Origin: Diphasiastrum complanatum
Taxonomy: Eukaryota > Streptophyta > Lycopodiopsida > Lycopodiales > Lycopodiaceae
Assembly: GCA_029204225.1 (NCBI GenBank)
Contig: CM055106.1
Coordinates: forward strand, 24,356,921 to 24,420,920
Length of the DNA stretch: 64,000 bases
Direction of reading: 5' to 3'
Numbering within the stretch: position 1 is the stretch's first letter; each line of letters begins with the position of its first letter. The position numbers were made by a program, and so were the translations under genes. Shown piece by piece: positions 54,275-64,000 of this stretch. The notes under the pieces are model-generated. The model was not told the DNA's origin, made no database searches, and was given only the letters and a program-made list of their open reading frames with translations.

Positions 54275-55900
54275 ATGCTGAAAGAGGAATCTCGACGAGC
54301 TCCAGTTCACGAGATGTCTGATACTTTCAAGAATTATACATTGGACGACGTGGTAATCATGATGCCGCAAGCCCAACGAGAACCTGATCAAAGTCAGGCA
54401 CCAGCGGAACAAGTCTTCGAGGGACCTGCGCAAACACAGTCGATGAATCTTGCGGAACCAGGAGAAGAAGAATGGATAGTGCATGTGGGAGAGTAGTTAA
54501 CACCCACGCAGTTCAAGAGACTACGATCTTTGTTGGTGGAATATAAAGATTATTTTGCCTGGAGCTATAGTGATCTAAAGGGCATTCCGCCAACAGTAGT
54601 CCAACACACCATACCTTTGGTGGACGAAACAGTCCCCAAGGTAAGCCGTTACTACCGTTTCAACCCGAATTATACAGAACTGACCAAGCAAGAGTTGCAG
54701 AAGCTTATGAATGCAGATTTCATTTACAAAATCGAGCACATGGAATGGGTATCGCCGATAGTTATAGTACCCAAGAAGAATGGCAAAATGCATATCTGTG
54801 TGAATCTGAAGGCGCTTAATGCAGTCACCAAAAAGGACCATTTTCCTTTACCATTTACGGAAAGTGTCCTCGATAGAGTAGCTGGCGACAAAGCCTACAG
54901 TTTTCTGGATGGCTTTAGCGGCTACAAACAGGTGAAAATAGCCCCCCAGGACCAGCACAAGACAACATTCGCCACATAATGGGGAAATTATGCCTATAAA
55001 GTGATGCCATTCGGACTTTGCAATGCCCCAAGCACTTTCCAGCGAGTCATGCAGATGACATTCAAAGATTATTTGCAAAATTTTTTGGAAAGATTCTTGG
55101 ACGATCTGTGCGTGCATGGACCAGATTCAGAACACTTATCCAATTTGGAGAAGGTGCTACAAAAATGTTGCAAATACTAGATCTCCCTGAATCCAGAAAA
55201 ATGTCAATTCTGGGTGACACATGGCTTGATATTCGGCCATATAGTGTCAAGACACGGGATCGCCACAGATCTATCAAAGATCAGAATCATTATTGATCTA
55301 CCATAACCGGGGACGATCCGCGAGGTCTACATTTTCATGGGTCATGCTAACTATTATAGGATCTTCATTCTTGATTTTGCGGAGTTAGCCAGACCAATTT
55401 ACAAGCTCACGACGGATCCACATTGGAATGAGAAAGCTCTAAAGGCTTTCCAGAAGATTAAGGATGCATTGGTCTCAGTGCCAATCTTGCGACCACCCAA
55501 TTGGTCCATTGAGTTCCACGTCCATACGGATGCATCGAAGTATGCAGTTGGAGCAATCTTAACTTAGCCAGGTGAACACAAAAAGAATTTTCCAATCCGA
55601 TTTGTAAGTCGACAACTATGTGATACCGAAACGAATTATTCAACCACAAAGCGAGAAGCATTGGCAATGATCTATGCGGTTAAGAAGTTTTGACACTATT
55701 TGATGGCCACACATTTTGCTTTTTATACGGACCATCAACCCTTGCTATATCTCATTGTCAAAACTTGCAAGACCGAGAGAATCACCAGATGGCTCCTCTT
55801 GTTGTTGGAATTTGATTTTCGGATAGTAGTTCGCAAGGGAAAACAACACTACATGGCAGATCATGTTTCATGAATTAAGGGAAAGGAGACTGCAACCCAA
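54275..55900 (+). pseudogene. Element D reverse transcriptase and RNase H
   Basis: One frame throughout, broken only by stops at 54,494, 54,977, 55,178, 55,304, 55,565, 55,691 and 55,871. Seen: EEEWIVHVGE, the primer-grip region TKQELQKLMNADFIYKIEH, VSPIVIVPKKNGKMHICV, YSFLDGFSGYKQVKIAPQD, VMPFGLCNAPSTFQ and the active site RFLDDLCVHG (about 55,092-55,120). The connection (LNPEKCQFWVTHGLIFGH; MGHANYYRIF) leads to RNase H: ILRPPNWSIEFHVHTDAS, REALAMIYAVKKF, FYTDHQPLLYL and HYMADHVS. All catalytic acids are kept. Comparison with element A suggests that at least five stops arose by C-to-T change in CAA, CAG or CGA codons. Confidence 0.93.
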
Positions 55901-57112
55901 CTCGACGATGAGCTGGCAGATGCTGCCTTATTTTACGTGGATACAGTACTAGAATGGGCTGCCGACATTGTTGAATATCTAATGCGGGGCCAACCAGACA
56001 AATCACTACCAAAGGTGGAACAGCGAAAATTGATCTTGAAGGCTAGACCTTATCAGCTGATTGCCGGCCAGTTGTACCGAAGAGGTCCAGACGGAATTCT
56101 TCGGCGGTGTATTCTTCCTCATGAGACCACCCAGATCATTTTGCTTTCACATGAAGGCATGGGTGGAGGTCATTTTGCATCTGACATTACAGTTCGCAAG
56201 ATCTTGCAATCAAGATGTTGGTGGCCAACGATTCATAAAGACACGGAGGAATACTTGAAAAAGTGCGATGTGTGCCACAGGGCAAGGAGACCAACGAGAT
56301 TGAACTATGATCTACTACACCCAGTCTTAGCCCAAGCACCGTTCGAAAAATGGAGATTGGATTATATTGGTCCAATTCACCCTGCAGCAAGGAGTTCCCA
56401 GGCTCGATACATAATCGTAGCCATAGACTACCTCACCAAATGGGTCACAGCCAAGGCAGTAAGAGTAGCGGATGCTAGGACCACTACCAAGTTCCTTTAT
56501 GAAAATATCATTGTGCGCTTCGGATGTCCGGTGGAACTAGTCAGTGATCGCGAAAGCCATTTCATCAATGAGACCATCAAGGTCCTGTTGGAGGAATTCT
56601 TTGTGATCCACATAACCAGTACGCCTTATTATCCTCGTGGTAATGGTCAAGCAGAATCATCCCATAAGATCCTGTGTAGCGTGCTCACGAAAACAGTTGA
56701 AGCTAGTAGATCAGATTGGGAACACAAGTTGTATGCTGCACTGTGGGCATTCAGGACAACATATAAAGGGAGCACTGATCAAACACCCTTCCAATTGGTA
56801 TATGGTCAGGATGCTGTGATGCTAGTAGAGTTTTTAGTTCCTTCAGCTGCGCATGCACTGGCAGCTGAAAAGAAAAGACGCAAAGCTTGGCATGATTAGA
56901 GATTACAAAAGAAGGATCTTCGTTCAGGAGATCTGGTCCTGATGTATAAAACCAAGGCGATCAAGGAGAAGTTAAAATTCACGGGCGAAGGTCCTTATAG
57001 GATTAAGGAAATTCTTAATCATGGGGCCGTGAACTTAGAACAGCTTGATGGGACGCCATTCGACACACCCATCAACGGTAGCCGGTTGCACAAGTACTGG
57101 CCACCACAGTAA
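55901..57112 (+). pseudogene. Element D integrase
   Basis: Same frame as RT. Lead-in ARPYQLIAGQLYRRGPDGILRRC, zinc-binding part SHEGMGGGHFASDIT with CDVCHRAR, catalytic Asp in LDYIGPIHPAARSSQ, second Asp in LVSDRESHFINE and Glu in GNGQAESSHK, then ALWAFRTTYKGSTDQTPFQL. A TAG at 56,897 precedes the C-terminal domain RSGDLVLMYKTKAIKEKLKF and the end LHKYWPPQ at 57,110. The DDE core is complete and would be functional but for the stops upstream and at 56,897. A purine tract GATTGGGGGTGG follows at 57,124. Confidence 0.94.
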
Positions 57113-57119
57113 GACAGAT

Positions 57120-58117
57120 CCAGATTGGGGGTGGCACGTTACCAAAAGCTAATCTGCTCAGCCATCACCGCTAGATCTAGGGAGATCAAGCCAAATCAAC
57201 CTAAATCCATCAAGATTCAGCCAGATCTGGCAAGATTGAGAAAATCCATCAGAATCCAAGGAGGATCCAGATCCTGATAGGGTAAAAAAGGAAGCAGATC
57301 ATCAGATTGACTGATGGATCTACTGCCAAGAATCTATCAGAACTTTCAGAGCACTACCAACAGTCAAATCAAGCTTGGATGAAGTTGATTACCAGTTTAC
57401 AAAAGTTAAAAATTAGAAAATCTCGAGATCTCGTCAAAAAACACTCTGAGAACATTTTTTTTTCATGATTTTTTGAGATCCCTTGGGAGATAGCTCTTGA
57501 AAATTGGACAGTCACCAGATTTAACCTAGATGCATCCATGAAAATCTCTGCGAGAGTTCCTGATGGAGGAATCATCATTTTTTAGTGTATGCGAGAGTTC
57601 CCAGAAGCAGAATTTTCAGAACCCTCGCAGAGCATCAAGATCATCTTACCAACTCTCGCAAAGGTGTCTAAATGGAATCAGAGCAGTGAAATTAGCTTGC
57701 CTACATGGTCTGATCTTGAAAATCCAATCACAGGAACAAGTTGTGCGAGAGATCACTTCCTGTGAGAGTTGAACCCTCGCAGACAGCCTGAACCCTTGCA
57801 GAAACTTCGCATAACAGTCAAATCACCTTCTGAACTCTCACAGACTTCCCTGAGGTCTTAGAATTTTGTAAAGAAGGTGCCTGTCAAAATTTGGTCGGAA
57901 TTGAACAAGGGAATGTGAATTTCACCTAATACGCATTCTAAATTCCGCTATATAAGGGCCGAATTCGAGTCATTGTTCACCTTTGCTAGCGAAGCTCTGC
58001 CGAAATTTCCACTGAAAATACCAAGTTTTCTGTTTTCAACCAAACTTCCTACCAGCTGTCATCTACTCATATTAAACACTGATCTGCGCTCTGAACTACA
58101 ATCATTGTCCTCCAACA
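57120..58117 (+). other. Element D 3' non-coding region with second motif array
   Basis: About 1 kb. Repeats of the leader motif (CTCTGCGAGAGTT, ACCCTCGCAGA and variants) occur near 57,546, 57,588, 57,620, 57,651, 57,746, 57,765, 57,774 and 57,835. A clear CTATATAAGG TATA box lies at about 57,948-57,957. From TGTCAAAATTTGG at 57,882 onward this could alternatively be a different, 265-bp LTR. Confidence 0.6.
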
Positions 58118-58146
58118 CTATACTACGAGAGATCTTCGACCCCACA
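58118..58146 (+). repeat. Element D 3' LTR remnant, 29 bp
   Basis: CTATACTACGAGAGATCTTC and the following GACCCCACA match 44,423-44,451 exactly; the five bases after it (CTTTT) repeat those before the 5' LTR. Confidence 0.75.
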
Positions 58147-58151
58147 CTTTT

Positions 58152-61100
58152 CAAGAACACGATCAACCTTGATCAAACTCACATAGACTTTGATACAACC
58201 TATTATAGTGCCAAACTACACTCTTTTTGTGCCTATTATACTTCTCTAAACTCACAAAAAAAAATCAAACAAGATCTAAAAGATTGAAATTAAACTATGT
58301 GCTCAATCATCAATTGCAACTAAATGCTAGAATCTTGATCAACAAGTGACCAAACTTTCAAAAGATTGATATTCCCTCAAATAAAATGTTACAAACACAT
58401 TTATAAGTGTTCTAAAAAAAATTAAACAATCAATGAATAGTTCAAATCCGATTCTTAATGATTGACAAACAATCTAACTTTGATCAATGAAACTAGCAAT
58501 TAAAGGCATGTAGTGAGGAGACGCTAACACAACCAATCTCTAACAAATATAAACCCAAATGTTTAGGCCTTCATGTGGAATGAAAAACACACCAAATTCA
58601 GCAAGTTTTGGTATGAAATGAGACTTCAAGTAATGTCTTTTCATTTGTGTATAAACAATGTACAACATAGCACCCAAAATTCTAACACATGAGAACTAGC
58701 TAGTCTACTTGGAAAAGTAGATATCAAACACATAACATGATTTGATCTGAGATTTGAGCTCTGAAAACTTGATCATACTAATTTCCTTTTGGATGTGTTA
58801 ACTAACTCCTTTTTCATCCAAATCATACTAAAGATTATCATCATTCTCATGGTCATATAAGATATTCAATACAAATTCAACCAAATAAATACAACTTTTA
58901 AAAGATTTTGTTGATGGAATTATTTTATAATCGATACTATGCAAAAAAAAATCCAATTTACACACATAATACTATCACGTTTACCAACTCTGATGTCCAT
59001 TTCTTCCTCCCTTAAGATTTTTGATCCCTCGAAAAGTTCCATCCAACTAAGGTATAGGGGCAAACTTTTGTTCAACCAAAAAGTAGGTCTACTTTCCTTT
59101 TTAATTCACTGGCTTAAGCATTACTCCATTGAAGTGTATCAGTTTAGTGTAAGTAATGAAAGTACATGAATGGGAAATCCTCAAAACTGGATTTCAGTAC
59201 ATTTCTTACTGTATTCAGCAAAATTCTCTTTGTCGAATAAAGAGTTCTACTAACTTATGACCGAAATCAATTAGACTTTAATAGCAAAAAAAATCGTTGT
59301 TTCATCATTAGAAAAGGAAAAAAAAATATGGATTAAGAAATCCACAAACATAATTTAACTCCCTACACTGGGAATAATTTCATGCTCCAGAGTTAACAAT
59401 GTTAGAATCATTGTACCTGGAAACATAAATTTCCATCAACTGGGTACCATCCGGGGAAAAAAATTTGTGAAGAATTATTAATTAGCCATTAATCCTAAAT
59501 TCATGAACTTGGCTCATAAACTAACAATTAGGATAAGCAAAATTATTTCTTCAGTTATTTTTCCAATTAAAGACCAAAGAATTGGTAATCCCAATCTCAA
59601 TGTAGATTTACGTAGATTTCCCGAAAAATCAAATCAACCAGCGCTTTACCACATACACAAGTACTGAGGTTAAAAAACCCTAGGCTAAATGGCATGTGAT
59701 AGCAAAAGCACTTGCAACAGCCATGCAACCACTAGTTGATTTTCAGCCATGCACGGGCCTCTACCTAACTTAAAAAGAAAAAACCATACAAAAGCTTTCA
59801 TGCAAACTTCAGGTCTTTTAAAGCCCTAACTGAGAGTTGTCTTCTCCTCACGGCCGCAGCCATGACTACTGCTCGCGCCTCCTCCCTCACGCCCATCGCG
59901 CCCATCATCGCTGGAAACAGGTTGCTTCATGGCTGCCATAGTTGTCCTGCCAGGTTGCACTTTTATCCAACGCTGCCACCGTAGGGTTGACAACATTTTT
60001 AGAGATTCAAGCAAGAGGTAGCATCCATAACCACCTGGAGATCCTTCCAGCACTTACAAGTACTGATTCAACAGCCTCTCAGTGACCTCCCTTCCCTTAA
60101 AATCGACCAACGACCTCCCTTCCCTTGAAATCGACCAACAGCCAGCGTTGGACTCGGGCTGCTACAAAGTCTTCCATAGTTGCGCTCCATCATATCCGCA
60201 ACTATCCTTCAATGAGTCTACATGCTCATGTGAAAGGGTGAAGCTAGCATGCATTGGCCAGCTAGAAGGAAACCCTCCAAATGCAGCTTCCTAAATTATA
60301 TCCCTAGCAGGAGAGCGCACCTACCACTGTTTCAAAAGGCCTTAAATGGATGCAGAACGTTCCTCAGTTCCCAATTCGGCCCTGCTCAACTCTAAGCCAC
60401 TGATCAGCATTCAATCCCTGACTGATCTTATCTAGGAATCAAAAAATAGGGAAAGAACTAGCTCTCTAATGGTCCTTGACAACCATTCAAAGGTTTTAGG
60501 AGTTCAAAAACTAAGCTTCCTTTCACAAAATCGTCTCTCTATGAAAAATGGCAAATTGCTTTTCTTGAGGTTCTTAAAATGGGGTTACCTCCCTCATGAT
60601 CTTTCTCCATGCTTTCACCCAAAAATTATAGATTCCACAAAAGCAAGAAGAATAATATGATACTATCTTGTAGGAAATAGCACTTTGAGGGAGGTGAACG
60701 AGCTCTTACACATTTCCTAGCCTTAGATTCTGCTCAATGTTAGCATAACTGCAATTCCAATCTATGTTCCTAATTATGTAGGTTCACAGGAGAATATGTG
60801 TAGAGAAAGTCACCAATCCTCACATGCAATCTCTAGAATCATGTTTAAAATCGCTAAGAGTTCATACCAATTGGATAAATTGATTTATAGTCAATCTATC
60901 TATGAACATAAGCTAAAAACATGATTTAGGACATTATGGACTTATGCATATTATTCTAACTTTAACCAAGCAGAATCCAACAATTAGACAAGCAACAAGA
61001 TCCACCCATGTAGATCATTCTACATCATGTGGAACCTTCTTAGGAAGATAGGAAACCAAGAATGAATTAAACACTAATTCTAAGCAACCATAGCAAAAAT

Positions 61101-61498
61101 ATCGAACAAGTAGAAAAAGCACTCTAATCCGGGATGTAAATCCAAGTGCTTTCCACTTCTATCTGATGTAGAGCTTGTATCTTAGTCGTGCTCTGATATA
61201 TGTATACACATCTATTGTATCTTTTGCTTAATTCAATTCGCAATATGCTTTACAATGCTAAGCTATACATTTATTTATATACAAGTGTATCGATACGTTG
61301 AACTACACTATCTGATATGAATCTTGGCAGCGATCATGGCCATCATTATCAAGGTAGGCGGCAGTCATGGATGTCGGTATCTGGATAGGCATCGATCGTG
61401 GCTACTATCATTGTCAGATTAGTTGTACAATGCTAAAACTAGTTTAAGAAAGTAACTAGCCTTATTAAGAGTGGTATTACGCTAATTAGATAGTCGAC
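58152..61498. other. Spacer; one short GC-rich ORF that may be an exon
   Basis: AT-rich without a supported gene. At 59,862 a well-placed ATG (CCGCAGCCATGAC) opens 40 codons beginning MTTARASSLTPIAPIIAGNR, rich in Ala, Ser and Arg like a plastid transit peptide; possible donors ACAG|GTTGC and CCAG|GTTGC lie inside it. No following exon is recognised. A 25-bp direct duplication, GACCTCCCTTCCCTT, occurs at about 60,086 and 60,112. Confidence 0.25.
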
Positions 61499-62041
61499 TG
61501 TTGTTCTTTTTTTGCTTGAAAAAATTCAGTTTTTGTGTTTTGATTATAACCCATCATGGCCAGATTCATCTCTAATCTTTAATGAAATTTTTATTCCTCA
61601 TTATCCTTCTGACCTATGGCCAAATGCCTCACTCTCCACTATAAATAGTGGCACAATGTAATTCATTTTTTATGTTTAATCAAAGGAGGTGGAGAGTCTA
61701 CCATTTTGGCATTGAATCTCCTTGCTTTTGCTTCTCCTTCATCTCTATCATGCTTATTGAATTTGATGTTTATTGGATTTTGCTATTGTTGCTATCTTTA
61801 TGAGAGAAAAGAGAGAAAGAAAAAAGTAACCTTGAATTGTGATTGATTTAGAGTCAATTCTTATTAGTGGTTAGGGTTTCATTGTAGGCTTGCATTTCAT
61901 CTTGAAAATAATCATTCCTTCTATAGGAACGATCTATTGCATGACAAAAAAAAGGAAAAATCACTTTTCGAACCTATTTCAATTGTCATTGAATGAAACT
62001 ATGAAATAAGGTTTGAAGGTAGGCATGGAAAACCTCCTACA
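61499..62041 (+). repeat. Old gypsy-type LTR
   Basis: Ends ...CCTCCTACA before a decayed tRNA-Asp primer site (TTTGACATTGTTGTCG). The promoter part shares CCACTATAAATAGTGG (61,636-61,651) and GAATTTGATGTTTATTGGA-type words with the LTR at 21,826. Start at TGTTGTTC is tentative. Confidence 0.42.
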
Positions 62042-64000
62042 AATTTGACATTGTTGTCGAAGAGCAATCGTCATTATTTTCATTTTGTTAGCATGCTTGT
62101 GATGATTGGATGATAGTTAGCATGCATTTAGGCATCTTGATAGTGGTATAGTAGCATTAAATTGCAATTCTTTGGTGATTTTATGCTAGATTTTGAGTTT
62201 AGGGTGTTTTAATTGAGAATATTGGATTGCCTACTTTTAATCACTTGTGATTGATGAGTAGGAAAGGAGAAATAGTGATGCATTGCTAAGATTCTCTTGA
62301 AATCTAAAAATAAAATTTTAAAAAAAAATATTGAGTTTCTGCAATTTCAAAAAAGAAAGAGTGCCAAAATTGCCATCAGAGGCAATATCTGTCTGTTCTT
62401 CTTGAACTAACCTTTGTAATATAGGGAAGCTCCAATTTGAAGTGCGAAGATTGATTCCTAGCCATTTCACAAGAACTTGCAAAAAACAACCAAAAACATC
62501 AAAATAAACCCCCTTGTAAATATTCATAAAAAAAAAAAAACTTTGAAGCACTTTTAATCAGTCAGCCAACTTTCATATTTCTAGATTGTAAATTAGATTT
62601 TTTTTGGGATTTGTAAAGGTTTCTACTCGATTTTGGAAGCCATGCGAAGTTAATACAGCCAAAAAGAACATAACAAGCTAAAAACCTTCAAATTTCAATA
62701 AAATATTGTCATTAATCCTCAATCCTCGCTAGCCCTAATGTAGTCTTCTCACTATGTGACTATCTCTCATAGGTCTCTACAAAGGTTAGTTTCCAATATC
62801 CAAGTCTTGTGAAGGTTCTTATTGATTTTGAGCAATTTTCATTGAAAAATACATCTTTGAAAAAAAAAAACTCAATATCTTCTCATAAATCTTTGCACAA
62901 TCCTCGTCGGTCATTCTAAATATTTCTCATATAGTACTAGACTACAAGTATCTTCTATGAAGGTTAGTTGTATCAAAATAAGTCCTAAAAAAGTTAGTTT
63001 TCTGATAATACTAATAATTAGGTCAAAATAACCCTCACAGAGGTCAGTAATAGACTAATTATTACAATTTAGCCTTTGTAGAGTCTACTAAAGCTATTGT
63101 TGAGATATCTATATCGCTCATCCGCGACTGTTGTGTGCATGGTCGTGACAGAGAGAAGCGAGCAGAGAATCCTCGGTGCATGCAACTACGTCTATCATAT
63201 TCAGATCGACTTTGATAGTTCTAAGTCTGTTCTACTTGATCACATCTTTGAAGTCATTACATCGATACAATCGATTCCATAGCCATGCACAAATTAGATT
63301 GCTTTTAGATTTAGCTTTGAGAAAATGTATTAGGTGCAAAGATTTGAGTGTCACAATCGACTCAGACTATCAGTCATATGAGACAATTTAATCTACGAAT
63401 AAGTTTATCTGCAAGCAAGAAAGAATATGAACATGAATAAAATGAGCATTTAATCACAATAGACATGACCTAGATTACTGGTAAATAGCTTATTCAGTCG
63501 CGAATAGATATAGTTTGAATGTAGTCAGAGTCGCGTTCTTCTTGAAACAATACTCTGTAATAACATAGAGAAAGAACAAAACAATTGCACTCTGGATGTT
63601 TTGATCGAATAGTTAGATTATTGAGCTAAACGATCACTTCTTGTTTGGTGTAACCGAGCAACTGATAAGTTGTTGGATTATATACACATGGCTAACTAAT
63701 TAAAAGAATGCTTGATCTGTACTTTACAATTAGGATTAAGGCACTACGTGCTGTTGGAAGTCGCCTTCGGACAATATCTGATTCTGTTTGAGATTTCGTC
63801 CGATCGTGATTTATTGTACTTGTTGATCCGCCGGTAGCCGGTTGTTCTAGTCGATTGTTCGAGGACGGCCAAATAATCAAATTTGGTCAGATGGTCTGAG
63901 ATGGTAGAACAATCGAAGAATCAAACAATTGTCAAATAATTAAGGATGAACGAATAGTCGAAGGTGTCCGAACAATCAAGAAAACATTTTCATTGATCCT
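62042..64000. other. Spacer, no gene seen
   Basis: No coding segment recognised. The last 400 bases are rich in CAATCGA/TCGATTG-like words (AACAATCGAAGAATC, CGATTGTTCGAGG, GAACAATCAAG), perhaps the start of another element's leader array. Confidence 0.35.

Larger units (their letters stand above)
43797..58146 (+). mobile_element. Element D: Ty3/gypsy retrotransposon, split by element G
   Basis: A gypsy element of about 8.8 kb without its insert, flanked by CTTTT (43,792-43,796 and 58,147-58,151). Order: 5' LTR, tRNA-Asp primer site, a 1.1-kb leader with a motif array, gag with several zinc knuckles, protease (interrupted by G at 48,320), RT, RNase H, integrase, a second motif array and the 3' end. 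The last 29 bases of the 5' LTR recur exactly at 58,118-58,146, but the rest of the 3' LTR is missing or replaced. The pol part keeps one frame for 2.8 kb with eight stops. Protease and RT boxes resemble the Tat/Athila side of gypsy. Confidence 0.85.

Noticed and set aside
59826-60053. 75-residue minus-strand frame with GREGGGASSSHGCG
   Set aside because: It is the complement of a GC-rich stretch whose plus strand has the better-placed ATG; no family signature.
61160-61420. Repeated GGCAGCGATCATGG/GGCAGTCATGGATG/GGCATCGATCGTGG words as a tandem array
   Set aside because: Only three loose copies with unequal spacing; too weak to call a repeat.

Overview
This window is nuclear DNA of a land plant with a repeat-rich genome. 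The evidence is nested LTR retrotransposons of the Ty1/copia and Ty3/gypsy superfamilies, plant-type primer sites (initiator tRNA-Met for copia, tRNA-Asp for gypsy), AT-rich spacers, and one spliced cell-wall-type gene. I cannot name the species. No rRNA, tRNA, CRISPR array or bacterial gene is visible.

Layout. 1-2.0 kb: two decayed gypsy pieces in opposite directions. 2,986-20,187: gypsy element A. Its leader was hit by a complete young copia element (B, 3,926-10,151, duplication CCAGG). A copia protease-integrase piece (C) sits where A's gag should be. A decayed RT-RNase H-integrase follows, then an antisense ORF with its own TATA box, then a second sense ORF, then a truncated 3' LTR. 20.2-25.9 kb: fragments, including two gypsy LTRs facing each other at a GGCGCC palindrome, a possible LINE end and a copia gag piece. 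25.9-27.0 kb: three GC-rich foldbacks and a minisatellite. 27,481-30,556 (minus): a four-exon host gene for a secreted, probably GPI-anchored Pro/Ser/Thr-rich wall protein; its promoter may lie near 33.87 kb. 34-38.4 kb: spacer with no firm gene. 38.4-43.7 kb: copia remnants E (plus) and F (minus) with a solo LTR. 43,797-58,146: gypsy element D (duplication CTTTT), split by the very young element G (48,321-53,875, duplication CAAGT). 58.1-64 kb: mostly spacer with one old LTR.

The most interesting item is G. It has two 647-bp LTRs differing at one visible base, a primer site, a polypurine tract and one intact ORF. The ORF encodes a copia Gag with a zinc knuckle fused to about 740 residues that I do not recognise. 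It has no protease, integrase or reverse transcriptase, so G must be mobilised in trans. Remnant F may carry a related extra reading frame ahead of its protease.

Across families, several non-coding patterns recur: LTRs that begin with a perfect stem-loop, a CACACGTGTG palindrome in four copia-type LTRs, and short-motif arrays on both sides of the gypsy coding region with a different motif in each element. Most genes here are dead. Element D's pol keeps one frame for 2.8 kb and is broken only by stop codons, most of them explicable by C-to-T change.
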